A DNA stretch of 64,000 nucleotides from Polyangiaceae bacterium (GTDB taxonomy: Bacteria; Myxococcota_A; Polyangia; Polyangiales; Polyangiaceae): contig JACKEB010000010.1 in the NCBI GenBank assembly GCA_020633205.1, positions 372,001 through 436,000 on the forward strand, in the 5' to 3' direction. The translations under genes were made by a program, and so were the position numbers. Positions 46,327-54,736 of the stretch are shown here, one piece after another (positions within the stretch are counted from its first letter, which is position 1; each line of letters opens with the position of its first letter). The notes under the pieces are model-generated. The model was not told the DNA's origin, searched no databases, and worked only from the letters and a program-made list of their open reading frames with translations.

Positions 46327-46778
46327 GTGCCCAGCTCCAGTCCAAGCAGGATCAGAGTCATGCGTACCAAGACGCTCGCAACTGTCATCGCAGACAACGT
46401 CTCGACCACGCCCTGACGGTCGAGCCAGATCGCGATCAGACCGGGAATGATGTAGCCGACCGCGCGTCCCTCGATGCCGTGGATGAAGCTCAACTGCGGA
46501 GCAACCCGGCTAACCAAGAGCCCCATGAGGAAGCCCACCAAGATCATCGTCACGGTGCGTCGCCGGCCAAAGATCATCACGAACGCACTGGCCGTGTGAA
46601 CCACGAGGTAGGTCGCAAAAGCAGCGACCAACGTGAGGAGGATGTCCATCGGTCGTGTGATGTGCAGTGCGATGTAGCCAGGCACAATCATGCCGCCTGC
46701 AGCGATGCCGAAGAGCTCGGCGAGCAGCAAACTCACGAACAGACCGACCCCAATCGAAAGGGGTAGAAACTCTTCCAT
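46323..46778 (-). CDS. pgsC: Poly-gamma-glutamate synthase subunit PgsC/CapC
   Basis: A 151-residue membrane protein with four or five helices. The start EFLPLSIGVGLFVSLLLAE and the conserved AAGGMIVPGYIALHI and FIHGIEGRAVGYIIPGLIA blocks match PgsC/CapC, the membrane subunit that works with PgsB in making poly-gamma-glutamate. It begins four bases after the pgsB stop and overlaps pgsW (ATGA). Confidence 0.9.
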   Translation of the reverse strand: MEEFLPLSIGVGLFVSLLLAELFGIAAGGMIVPGYIALHITRPMDILLTLVAAFATYLVVHTASAFVMIFGRRRTVTMILVGFLMGLLVSRVAPQLSFIHGIEGRAVGYIIPGLIAIWLDRQGVVETLSAMTVASVLVRMTLILLGLELGT

Positions 46779-46782
46779 CTAG

Positions 46783-48000
46783 CTAGCTTCCATTGACCGC
46801 ATCCGACGGCGGCGCGCGATTGGCAAAGAAGGAGACGAGCGGCAGCCCCTGACCGCCGATGTTGCCCATGCCCACGATCAGGGCGGAGCGACCGGAAAGG
46901 CCGATCACTCGCTCGAAGATCTCTTCCGTACGGTACCCCTCGACGAACACGACCTTGGCCGCGTCGCCGTGACGCTCAAATGAGCGAGCGAACGCATAGG
47001 TTCCGCTACCCATCAGCACCAGGTGATTCGGGGCGGTCCAGTCTCGGAGCGCCTCAGCGAGTTGCAGCGAGCGATCGGCGCGATCCGAACGACAGTTGAA
47101 GATGGCGACCCGGGTGTCCACATCAGGGAAGCGCTGCACCATGAGGTGCCAGAGCTGCCCGGTGCTGACAGGGTCGTTGGCGGCGAACGCGTTGACGAAC
47201 ACGATGCGCCGTCCGAAGAAGTCCAGCTCGTGCACCGTGAGCGCGCCCGGATCGGGTTGCGTCTTCGTCATGCCCCGCAGCGCAACTTCCCGACTGACCC
47301 CCACCGACTGAGCGACGCTGAGCGCCAGCGCAACGTTCTCGCGGTGCTCCGTGTAGCTGAACTGCGCGAGTGTCTCGTCGGGGATCTGCTCGACGGTGCT
47401 GTCATCGACGGCGATCAGCTCCGTCTGGCGGTCCTTTGCCGCCCGTTCGAGAACATCGAGGTTCTGCTGCTCGCGCGTAAATAGCTTGCCGCGCACTGGT
47501 GTCATCCCGGCGAGTGCTAGCGCGACGTCTCGCGGGCCTGGACCCATCACGTCCAGATGGTCCGGCCGTGCGTTGGTGATCACGCCGTGGGTCGCACGCA
47601 CCAATCCCCGTTCGCTCAACACCTGGAGCTCGGGCTGCAACGCCATGCACTCGATGACCAGCGCATCCGCGCGGTAAGCAAGCGCAGTGGCAACGATGCG
47701 CTTCTGCTCCATGATGTTCGCCCCCGCCGGTCGGAATACAGGGAGCTCACTGCCGTCCGGCAGGATCACCCGGGCGAGCGTACCCGTCGTCTTGGCGAAG
47801 GTACGGAGACCGCCCTCGCGCAGCGCCGCGGCGATCAGCCGGGTCACGCTGGACTTGCCGCGAGTGCCATTCACGTGGATGCGGATCGGGATGCGCGCGA
47901 GGTTCCTGCGGTGGAGCAGGACCTCGACCACCCCAAGCCCGAACAGGACGCTGCTGGCTCCGCCAATGACGGTGGGCAGGCTCAAGGCCCAAGTGGACAT
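46783..48000 (-). CDS. pgsB: Poly-gamma-glutamate synthase subunit PgsB/CapB
   Basis: About 405 residues, an ATP-dependent amide ligase related to Mur ligases and folylpolyglutamate synthase. After an N-terminal membrane helix (SLPTVIGGASSVLFGLGVVEV) comes the P-loop HVNGTRGKSSVTRLIAAAL, then FAKTTGTLAR, ECMALQPELQVLSE and GVITNARPDHLDVMGP, all typical of PgsB. It polymerises glutamate through gamma-amide bonds, producing capsule or released polymer. ATG 48000 has GGAAAG upstream, and a TTG eight codons earlier is less likely. It is the first gene of the operon; the separate pgsA/pgsE export genes of Bacillus are not seen here. Confidence 0.93.
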   Translation of the reverse strand: MSTWALSLPTVIGGASSVLFGLGVVEVLLHRRNLARIPIRIHVNGTRGKSSVTRLIAAALREGGLRTFAKTTGTLARVILPDGSELPVFRPAGANIMEQKRIVATALAYRADALVIECMALQPELQVLSERGLVRATHGVITNARPDHLDVMGPGPRDVALALAGMTPVRGKLFTREQQNLDVLERAAKDRQTELIAVDDSTVEQIPDETLAQFSYTEHRENVALALSVAQSVGVSREVALRGMTKTQPDPGALTVHELDFFGRRIVFVNAFAANDPVSTGQLWHLMVQRFPDVDTRVAIFNCRSDRADRSLQLAEALRDWTAPNHLVLMGSGTYAFARSFERHGDAAKVVFVEGYRTEEIFERVIGLSGRSALIVGMGNIGGQGLPLVSFFANRAPPSDAVNGS

Positions 48001-48304
48001 ACGTATCGGCTTTCCAGACTCCAACCCAGCTCCGGCCCGAGCGGCGGGTCGGAGGCGTGGCGTCGGCTGCTGAGCAGAGAGCGTGCCAGGCCGCAGTCGC
48101 CTCGCCCCGCAACGCAGAAAGGCGTTGCCAAAAGGGCTGCTTGGTTCCGTCCGGTGCCAAGCTGACGCTGCTCACGCCCGCCGGTTGACTAGGTCGAGCG
48201 CAGACCCTGCGCGGGGCCTCGGGCAAATGGTGCACGAGGCCTCCGCGAGGCCCGCGGCGAACGCCTCTAGCGCGTGGCACGGAAACTGCTCTACTACGCG
48301 CATC
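48001..48304. promoter_or_regulatory. Divergent region between pgsB and the deiminase gene
   Basis: About 300 bases that must hold the pgs operon promoter. A perfect hairpin, GCAACGC (48109-48115) with GCGTTGC (48122-48128), lies in the middle. TTGACT at 48186-48191 could be a plus-strand -35, with no matching -10. If the deiminase begins at ATG 48227 the gap is shorter. Confidence 0.4.
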
Positions 48305-49432
48305 GTGCAGAAGAGCCTGTGCTGGTTCGTGGTCCTGAGTGGGTGCGCTTGCGCGCCCACGGTGCGCTCGACTCCTGTGTCCGAGCCCGACACCCCGGCC
48401 GTTTCGCAGCCGAGCTACGTCAAGCGCTCAGCGAGCCGTGACCCCGCGTTGCTGCGGGGCGACTGGGAGGCGCCGAGCACGCTGCTCATCGGCTGGGACT
48501 CCGATTGGTCGGAAGCCGTCGAGACCATCGTCGCCGCGGGGTCGAAGGAAGTTCAGGTGGACGTGCTGTTCGGCGAGGACCCGCCGGACGACGGCTATGA
48601 AAAGGAGCTTTCTGCGCTCGGAGCGAATGTGATCCACCTCGACCTGGACACGCCCTGGGTGCGCGACTATGGGCCACTTCAAATCCATACGGCAACGGGG
48701 GAAAGCCGCTGGCTCGACGCGCACTACTCGTTCGAGCGCGCTCGGGACGACCAGGTACCCCAGCTACTCGCACCTGGTTTTTCCGCCATTGTCGAGAGCA
48801 TGCCCCTGGAGGTCGATGGCGGAGCGGTGATTGGCAGTGGAGACGGACTCTGCGCGATCACGGATCGCAGCCTGGCAGACGCCGGCCTGAGCGCGGACGA
48901 CCCGGACATGGACGCGCTGCTGCACACCATGGGCTGTGACACGTTGGCTGTGCTTCCGAACCTCGCGGACGAAACCACGGGCCATGCGGACGTCATGGCG
49001 CAGTTCACCGCACCGGACCGCGTGATGGTGAGCGAGGTCGACGCCCAGCGCTACCCCACCGATGCGGCGGTGCTGGACGAGGCGGTGCGCGTGCTCCAAG
49101 AGGCCGCCGCGAGTCGCGCCAAGCCCTTGGCCGTCGTGCGCGTGCCCATGCACATCAACGGCAAGCGCTACTATTCCTACGTGAACGGCACGCCGCTCAA
49201 GGGCCACTACCTCGCACCGAGCTTTAGAACGCTCTCGTTGGACTTCGAGGCGAAGGCGCTAGCGGCGCTCGGTAGGGCGGTTTCCCCACGCAAGCTCGTC
49301 ACCGTGCCTGCGGACGCCATGGTGCATCGCGGAGGGGTCATCCACTGCATCACCCTGGGTCTCAAGGAAGCGAACGCCGTGCGGGAACTGGACGTTTCCC
49401 CAGGGGACGTCGAAGAGCAGCAACCGCTCTAG
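48305..49432 (+). CDS. Agmatine deiminase / peptidyl-arginine-deiminase family lipoprotein
   Basis: About 375 residues with a guanidino-group-modifying (PAD_porph) fold. The blocks are VRDYGPLQIH (WVRDYGP), LEVDGGAVIGSGDG, ADETTGHADVMAQF (GHxDxxxxF) and GGVIHCITLGL with the nucleophile Cys348. All catalytic residues are present. The N-terminus (KSLCWFVVLSGCACAPT) is a lipoprotein signal, so it acts outside the cytoplasm, unlike ordinary agmatine deiminase. That suggests peptide or extracellular arginine or agmatine as substrate. GTG 48305 is chosen to fit the signal, and ATG 48227 is the alternative. Confidence 0.85.
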   Translation: MQKSLCWFVVLSGCACAPTVRSTPVSEPDTPAVSQPSYVKRSASRDPALLRGDWEAPSTLLIGWDSDWSEAVETIVAAGSKEVQVDVLFGEDPPDDGYEKELSALGANVIHLDLDTPWVRDYGPLQIHTATGESRWLDAHYSFERARDDQVPQLLAPGFSAIVESMPLEVDGGAVIGSGDGLCAITDRSLADAGLSADDPDMDALLHTMGCDTLAVLPNLADETTGHADVMAQFTAPDRVMVSEVDAQRYPTDAAVLDEAVRVLQEAAASRAKPLAVVRVPMHINGKRYYSYVNGTPLKGHYLAPSFRTLSLDFEAKALAALGRAVSPRKLVTVPADAMVHRGGVIHCITLGLKEANAVRELDVSPGDVEEQQPL

Positions 49433-49453
49433 CGTCGAGTCGTCGCCCAGCGA

Positions 49454-51706
49454 TCAGCGTGTGGCGACCGTCGGCTTCGGCGTTGGAGCGGGCCGGGGAA
49501 ACAGCGGACTACCCACCAAGTGGTCCAACATGCCGAGCAGCGCTGCGCTCTCCTGCTGGGACACATCCGTTGCCTCAGGGTCCGCGTCGTCCAGGCGATG
49601 CACCTCGGGGACGCCGCTCTCTAGAGGTACAACCAGCTTGAGGCGTCGGTCCGGGTCGATCACCCCGATGCGCAGGCGATCGGTCTTGTACCAAGCCTCC
49701 ATCAGGATCGGCAGCCGACGCGCAGGCGGCTGCGGAAGGGCGTGTACCAGCAGATCTTCACCGTGATAGCCGGCGAGAGAGCGCGTCGGCTCGAGCGATC
49801 GCACGAGCGTGGGCGCCAAGTCGGCGAGGGAGATGGGCTGCGCGACCCTCTTGGGCGTTACCCCGGGGATACGAACTGCCAGCGGGACGTGGACCAGGCC
49901 CTCCCACAGAAACGTTGAGTGCACCCAGAACCCGTGGCGGCCAAGCGCCTCACCGTGGTCGGCCATGATGACCACCAGGGTGTTGTCCTTGAGCCCGCGC
50001 TTGTCGAGCTCCCGCATCAATCGCCCGAACTCTTCGTCAACGGCGCGCGCCACCACGCGGTAGCGCCAGATTGGGTCTTCCTTGTCGCCAACACCAAGCG
50101 TGGTTGCGCGCTCATTGACGTAGGCCTCATCGAGCTCACGCCAGTTGTGGACGTCGAAGTTGAAGATCCAGCCAAAGAACGGCTGCTCGGCGCGATCCAG
50201 GGCCTCGCGGCCCAAGCCCTCACGCCCCAGCCCAGGGGGGTTCGTCGCGCCAGGGCGTTTGAGTTCTTGTGTGGGCGCGGTCAAAGCGCGGTCCGCTGAG
50301 GGCAGTGGGGACTTCCCTTCCCCGTCGAGTAGCGTCGCGACAGCGCGATCAACGAGCTTGCCTGCCGTCGGCTGGGTCGCGCCGTAACCCCAGACCTGTT
50401 CACCGGGGTTGTAATCCGCGACGGTCTCCATGCGGTTGAACTTGAACGATGGCAGCTCGCGACCGAGGAACTCCCCCGCGCTCCGCGGGATGATCAACGT
50501 GGTCTCCCGCCCCGTGTTTTCGGCTTGTCCCAGCACCGTCGGCGCGTGCTTGTTGGGCCCGTCGAAACGCCCGCCCAGAACCACCGGGAGCGTGCTCACC
50601 GTGTCGCTGGCGGGGCTATAGGCGCGCTCAAAGCACAGAGATTCCTCACAGAAATGCACGAAGTTCGGCATGACCTTGGGATCGCTGGCGATATCTGCGC
50701 GCAACGTGTCCACGTAGTAGACGAGGACGTTCAACTTCTCTGAGTCGGGGCGCAGCTCGGCCAGCGCCGCCTCCGTCTCCTTCGGCAGCGCTGGCGGCGT
50801 GGACCACTCGGGCTTCTCGGCGGTGACGGTCAAGTCGTAGGTCCGCTTGAGACGCTTGACCCCAGGTGCGTCCGCCGACTCTTCACCAAGCAGGTCCTCC
50901 TCGACGGTCTGTACCCGCGCCATCAAACGGCCGACGTAGACGGGTTCGCGCCAGGCAGGACGCAGCTCATCGAAGAGGCGCGTGCGCCAGAACGGAAACG
51001 CCAGCAAGCTCACGGCAGCCACGCCCGCGATTACGTTCAGTGCCTGGCCCACCCGCCGGGCATCGCGCTCGAGCGCGGTGAGCAGGCACCACGCGGCGCC
51101 AATCAGCGCGAGCAGCGCGGTGGCTTCGAAGAGCGCATGCAGGGACGCGTAGAGGGAGATCAGGACCGTCAGGTCGAGGCCCATCGCAAGCACCGCGATC
51201 GCGAACAGCAGTCCGGCGAAGACCAGAGGGGTGCGGGGGCTGGCGCTGCGAGTCACCCGGAGGATGAGCCAGCGCGCGAGCACCACGGAGGAACCAAGCA
51301 GGAGCCCGACCGGCCATGCAAAGCGCGCGAGTCGCGCGGCTTTGCCATGACTCACGAGGGGCATGATCAGCGAGTGGGCGCCCCAGGCAGCGAGCAAGAC
51401 CAGCAGCACGACTGGGAGCCAGCGCCCCAACCGGAGCGCGTTCCCTGCGCGGGTCTTGCGCAGCCCCTTCGCCACTTGCGACGAAACCAACTCGAGCAAC
51501 AACAGGCCGACGCCAACGCCTACGCCCCAGGCTACGTACAGCGCAGTCGATGCACCCAGATGCCAACCCAGGTTGACTTGCTGCCAATCGTGGCGCGCCC
51601 AGACGTCGGCCAGCACGAAACACAGCCCGGCAAGCGCGCTCGCCGCCACCAAACGGCGGGCGCTACGGAACCAGCTGGGCCAAGAACGAGACTGATCGAC
51701 GGACAT
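49454..51706 (-). CDS. Membrane-anchored sulfatase-like (alkaline phosphatase superfamily) protein
   Basis: About 750 residues. The N-terminal 240 hold several hydrophobic helices (LVAASALAGLCFVLADV, LYVAWGVGVGVGLLLLELV, LPVVLLVLLAAWGAH and others). The extracytoplasmic catalytic domain has YYVDTLRAD (metal site), SPASDTVSTLP with a Thr369 in the nucleophile position, FNFDVHNW, and VVIMADHGEALGRHG (metal ligands DHG and H). A Thr instead of Cys rules out a formylglycine sulfatase and points to a phosphotransferase or phosphodiesterase, like LTA-synthase or phosphoethanolamine-transferase enzymes. ATG 51706 is chosen to precede the first helix. The substrate is probably an envelope glycan or lipid head group, by inference only. 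Confidence 0.82.
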   Translation of the reverse strand: MSVDQSRSWPSWFRSARRLVAASALAGLCFVLADVWARHDWQQVNLGWHLGASTALYVAWGVGVGVGLLLLELVSSQVAKGLRKTRAGNALRLGRWLPVVLLVLLAAWGAHSLIMPLVSHGKAARLARFAWPVGLLLGSSVVLARWLILRVTRSASPRTPLVFAGLLFAIAVLAMGLDLTVLISLYASLHALFEATALLALIGAAWCLLTALERDARRVGQALNVIAGVAAVSLLAFPFWRTRLFDELRPAWREPVYVGRLMARVQTVEEDLLGEESADAPGVKRLKRTYDLTVTAEKPEWSTPPALPKETEAALAELRPDSEKLNVLVYYVDTLRADIASDPKVMPNFVHFCEESLCFERAYSPASDTVSTLPVVLGGRFDGPNKHAPTVLGQAENTGRETTLIIPRSAGEFLGRELPSFKFNRMETVADYNPGEQVWGYGATQPTAGKLVDRAVATLLDGEGKSPLPSADRALTAPTQELKRPGATNPPGLGREGLGREALDRAEQPFFGWIFNFDVHNWRELDEAYVNERATTLGVGDKEDPIWRYRVVARAVDEEFGRLMRELDKRGLKDNTLVVIMADHGEALGRHGFWVHSTFLWEGLVHVPLAVRIPGVTPKRVAQPISLADLAPTLVRSLEPTRSLAGYHGEDLLVHALPQPPARRLPILMEAWYKTDRLRIGVIDPDRRLKLVVPLESGVPEVHRLDDADPEATDVSQQESAALLGMLDHLVGSPLFPRPAPTPKPTVATR

Positions 51707-51818
51707 GAGTGAGGGGCGGTGAAGCACCGCGTATGCCAAACGTTCCGGAACTGTAACAGAGGAGACTGGACTTTTTGGAGCGAGTCGTGCGTGGCACCTC
51801 AACCCGCCGCCAGCGGAT

Positions 51819-51829
51819 TTGGGGGTGAG
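51819..51829 (+). repeat. G-rich word TTGGGGGTGAG, copy 5
   Basis: Exact copy in the gap between the sulfatase-like and OmpA-like genes. Confidence 0.6.
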
Positions 51830-51850
51830 GTCCCCCGCTCAGAAACGCGA

Positions 51851-51883
51851 AACGCCGCGAACCTCGAAAGGCTGCGCGGCGTT
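51851..51883 (-). terminator. Hairpin terminator of the OmpA-like lipoprotein gene
   Basis: AACGCCGCG (51851-51859) pairs perfectly with CGCGGCGTT (51875-51883). On the minus strand, 90 bases after the stop of the OmpA-like gene, it is followed by TCGCGTTTCT. The 51707-51972 gap holds nothing else but a copy of the G-rich word at 51819. Confidence 0.6.
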
Positions 51884-51972
51884 GCGGAAACACCTCACTT
51901 GAGTGGGCGAATCACCCCAATTGTCCATGAGCCGCGGCGGATCTGCCCCAGCCCGTAACAAAGGAGGCTCTC

Positions 51973-52503
51973 TCAGTCGGCGAGGCGGACGTCGACGCGG
52001 CGGTCCGCCGCGTAGCTCGATTCGTCGCTGCCCGTGGCATCGAGCTCCCCGCGAGACGAGGTGGTCACCTGCTTCCCGCTGAGCTTACGCGCCACGAGCA
52101 CGCTCTTGACGCCACCTGCACGGCGTCCGCCGAGCGTCATGTTGTACTCCTCATCGCCTCGCGAGTCCGCGTGTCCGACGAGCAACATCTGCTTGCCTTT
52201 CAACGGACCGGTGGAGAAGCAGTTCGCGAGCTTCGTCAGCACCGGGTAGTCACCCTGCTTCACGTTGGCCGAGTTGAAGTCGAAGTGGGCCTCCGAAGAC
52301 GCGATCCCACACGCCTTGAGGATCTTGTCGTCGATGGCCAGCTGGGTGGGCGCGCTCTCGTCGTCGCCTGAGGCCTTGGGGCCCGCAACGCTCGACTGGG
52401 CGTCGCCTTGGGTCGCACCGCTCGGGGCGACGGCAGGATGAGGATCGGAGCCGCACGCCATCGCGAACAGCCCTAGGGTGGTGGCAAGGAGTAGATGCTT
52501 CAT
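51973..52503 (-). CDS. OmpA-family peptidoglycan-associated lipoprotein
   Basis: A 176-residue lipoprotein: KHLLLATTLGLFAMAC gives the lipobox Cys. A low-complexity linker is followed by an OmpA C-terminal domain: HFDFNSANVKQGDYPVLTKLA, LLVGHADSRGDEEYNMTLGGRRA and DRRVDVRLAD. This domain binds peptidoglycan diaminopimelate, tethering the outer membrane. The paired Cys (KACGIA and NCF) may form a disulphide. ATG 52503 is the natural start; the frame reaches 52734 without meaning. It has its own terminator. Confidence 0.9.
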   Translation of the reverse strand: MKHLLLATTLGLFAMACGSDPHPAVAPSGATQGDAQSSVAGPKASGDDESAPTQLAIDDKILKACGIASSEAHFDFNSANVKQGDYPVLTKLANCFSTGPLKGKQMLLVGHADSRGDEEYNMTLGGRRAGGVKSVLVARKLSGKQVTTSSRGELDATGSDESSYAADRRVDVRLAD

Positions 52504-52787
52504 ATCGTTGAGTTCTGGCTGAAAAACGGGGACTCTTGATTCCCCGCGGCATCGACCGAGGTCGCTGCACTGATGTCGGGAGTGAGCGTCGAGGCTCGAA
52601 CGCTCCTTAAGCACTTCGCGTGCCGACCGTAAGGCTTGGCCGAGAGCCGGGAAATCCCTCGAAACCTCGGAGCTCACCGAAGACAGCGCGCAAAACCGTC
52701 GCCGCGCTCGCCAGCCGCCGCGCACCGGGTGCACCGGGGGGCTGCTGGGCCGACGCTCTCTTTCGCAGAGGCCCAGCGGTATTCAAA
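52504..52787. other. Gap between the OmpA-like gene and the amidohydrolase gene
   Basis: Probably the promoter of the OmpA-like gene and the 3' end of the amidoligase operon. Nothing with protein-like character and no strong hairpin is visible. Confidence 0.35.
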
Positions 52788-53528
52788 CTAGGAGAGCGCG
52801 TCAGCCAACGCGTGCTCCAGCGCAGTGCTCAGCCTGGGCACTCCACGCTCGCCAACGAAGGCTTGATTCAGTTCGAGTTCGAGGCCGGCGTAGGCGGCTC
52901 CAACACGTTTACGCAATGCGGTCGGCAGCCCGTCCGCGACACCGCGATACGGATAGTTCAGGCGTACTCGGCAGCCAGCGCCCGACAGGTCAGTCTTGAG
53001 GCGCGCGGCAAGCTCCCGCTCGAGCTGGCGGCTCGGGTCGTAGAGCAGTCCGATGTCAGCATTGCGTCGCTCTCCGTCTAGCTCGGGAGTGAACGAGTGC
53101 ACGGCGACGTGGAACACGCGAGGGCCCCAAGCCAGCACTCCCTCGAGGTGGTGCACCACTTGCGCCCAGTGGGCGGCGTGGAGAGCTAAGAGTCGCTGTC
53201 GCTGAGCCGCATGAAGCGGCTTGCTCCAGGGGGAAAACAAGCGTGGGTGGTGGGCGCTGCGATTCAGATCGATCACCAAGCGGGAGAAGCGACCCGCGAC
53301 CAGCGGCACCTCGAAGACGCGACTCAAGTGGCGCGCGACCTGGAGCGCTCCCGGATCCCAGCCGCGGTGACTGCGGAGCACTGCCTCAGCTCCGCGAAAC
53401 GCTACCTCAAGCGACTTTGGAACAGCATGGCTCGCATGCTCGCAGCTCAGCACGAGCGGGAGCCCTCGTGTTCGAATCGAAGAAAGGCGCGTCCCACTCA
53501 AGAAAAGGCGCGTCCCTCGCGCAGGCAC
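52788..53528 (-). CDS. N-formylglutamate amidohydrolase-like protein
   Basis: Up to 246 residues of the NFGAH/HutG-type family, a zinc amidohydrolase related to the M14 peptidase fold. Marks are LVLSCEHASHAVP (His/Glu metal site), SHRGWDPGA, SRLVIDLNRSAHHPRLFS, FHVAVHSFTPELDG and NYPYRGVADG. It ends the minus-strand operon that begins with the C39-like peptidase. Start choices are GTG 53528 (overlapping the GCS2 gene by 31 bases) or TTG 53501 (overlapping by four). Acting with the ligases, it could remove an N-acyl or amide group from the product rather than degrade histidine. Confidence 0.85.
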   Translation of the reverse strand: MPARGTRLFLSGTRLSSIRTRGLPLVLSCEHASHAVPKSLEVAFRGAEAVLRSHRGWDPGALQVARHLSRVFEVPLVAGRFSRLVIDLNRSAHHPRLFSPWSKPLHAAQRQRLLALHAAHWAQVVHHLEGVLAWGPRVFHVAVHSFTPELDGERRNADIGLLYDPSRQLERELAARLKTDLSGAGCRVRLNYPYRGVADGLPTALRKRVGAAYAGLELELNQAFVGERGVPRLSTALEHALADALS

Positions 53529-54736
53529 TCGCAGAGCTGGCGATACACCTCACCCAACGCGGCCCGGGTGACACCGCCTTGCAAACGCGCAACGATGCGC
53601 TCTGCAAGGCTCCCCTGGCTGACCAGGAGCTCCACACCCGAGGCGACTTCTGCTGGGAGCGGGAGCGCTTCGGCGAGCCTCCCCCAAACCCGACGCGCGG
53701 TCATCGCCGGGCTCTGCAAGCCGAACAGTTCGAGGTACTCCGCGTGATCGAGGTACGCCTCCGATCCGCGCTCCGCGCAGGCGAGGAAGATCTCCTCCAG
53801 GGCGGGCGCTTCCCAGGCCCTTTGTTCCGCGTAGCTGGACCAACGCTCCTCCACCATGCCCCGCACGAGCTCGGTAACCAAGCTGGCGACGGCCAGGTCT
53901 TGCGCGGGGCACTCCTGAAGATCGAGCACGCGGATCTCGATACTGTCGCGCACGAAGCGCGCAATCGCGCCGCGAGCATTCACCCACTCCGGCTCGAGAA
54001 CTTCATCAGCCTTCTGCTGAGCGAGATCTCTCGCGATGACCCCGAGGATGCGCTCGCGATACGCGGCCTCGTCGAAGACAGGCTCCGGGATCACGCGCCC
54101 AGTAACCGAGCGGATACTGCTGGCGTTCCGACGATAGAACTCGAGGCGGTTGTCCGCGAAGCCCGTGAGCTTGGCCTCAACGACCGGCGACGATGCGGCC
54201 AGTGCAGGCAGCAGTGGCAGCACCACGCGGATCGCTGCGTGCAAGCGACCGAACTCATCGTCCCCCTGAAAGGGCAGGTTGATGTGCATGCTCTGCAAAT
54301 TCGACCAGCCGTGCCCTTTGCAGCCGAACAGGCGATCGAAAGCACGATAGATGTCGTTCTGTTCATGAGGCCAGAGCTTGGTCTCCTTCAGCGGATCCAT
54401 CCAAGGATGCATCGCAGTGGGCATCAATCTGGCGCCGAGCGGAGCCAAGAAGCCCTGCATCGCATCAATTTCCTTCTGGAATTGATCCGCGAGTCCGACC
54501 AGGCTCGCTACCGGACGGGACGTCTTGAGTTCCACGACGTGCAAGGCCAGCTCGTTCGACCAGCTGATTTCGCCGCGCTCGACCTCGACCTCAGCACGGC
54601 CCGTGGCTGCCTCGAAGAGCCGATCGCAAATCGGCCGCACGGCGAGGTTCGCTCGGTCGACAATCATGTACTCGAGTTCGATGCCAAAGCCCTCGAAGAG
54701 GTGGAGCCCCGGTGAGCGATCCGAAAACTCGGTCAT
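53498..54736 (-). CDS. GCS2-type carboxylate-amine ligase (glutamate-cysteine ligase family)
   Basis: A 412-residue amidoligase of the GCS2 fold. LFEGFGIELEYMIVD at the N-terminus carries the conserved GIExE metal/ATP-binding glutamates. NELALHVVELKTSRPV, MPTAMHPWMDP, LQSMHINLPFQGD and DSIEIRVLDLQECPAQDL follow in family order. Such enzymes couple ATP hydrolysis to amide bond formation between an acid and an amine. True glutathione synthesis is unlikely, because the gene sits among peptidase and ATP-grasp genes. ATG 54736 overlaps the ATP-grasp stop (ATGA), so the two ligases are made together. Substrates unknown. Confidence 0.9.
   Translation of the reverse strand: MTEFSDRSPGLHLFEGFGIELEYMIVDRANLAVRPICDRLFEAATGRAEVEVERGEISWSNELALHVVELKTSRPVASLVGLADQFQKEIDAMQGFLAPLGARLMPTAMHPWMDPLKETKLWPHEQNDIYRAFDRLFGCKGHGWSNLQSMHINLPFQGDDEFGRLHAAIRVVLPLLPALAASSPVVEAKLTGFADNRLEFYRRNASSIRSVTGRVIPEPVFDEAAYRERILGVIARDLAQQKADEVLEPEWVNARGAIARFVRDSIEIRVLDLQECPAQDLAVASLVTELVRGMVEERWSSYAEQRAWEAPALEEIFLACAERGSEAYLDHAEYLELFGLQSPAMTARRVWGRLAEALPLPAEVASGVELLVSQGSLAERIVARLQGGVTRAALGEVYRQLCECLREGRAFS

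Noticed and set aside
45190..46345. Upstream extension of the kinase frame through pgsW
   Set aside because: The kinase frame stays open upstream, but the ATGA overlap at 45190-45193 marks the start and pgsW is clear in the other frame.
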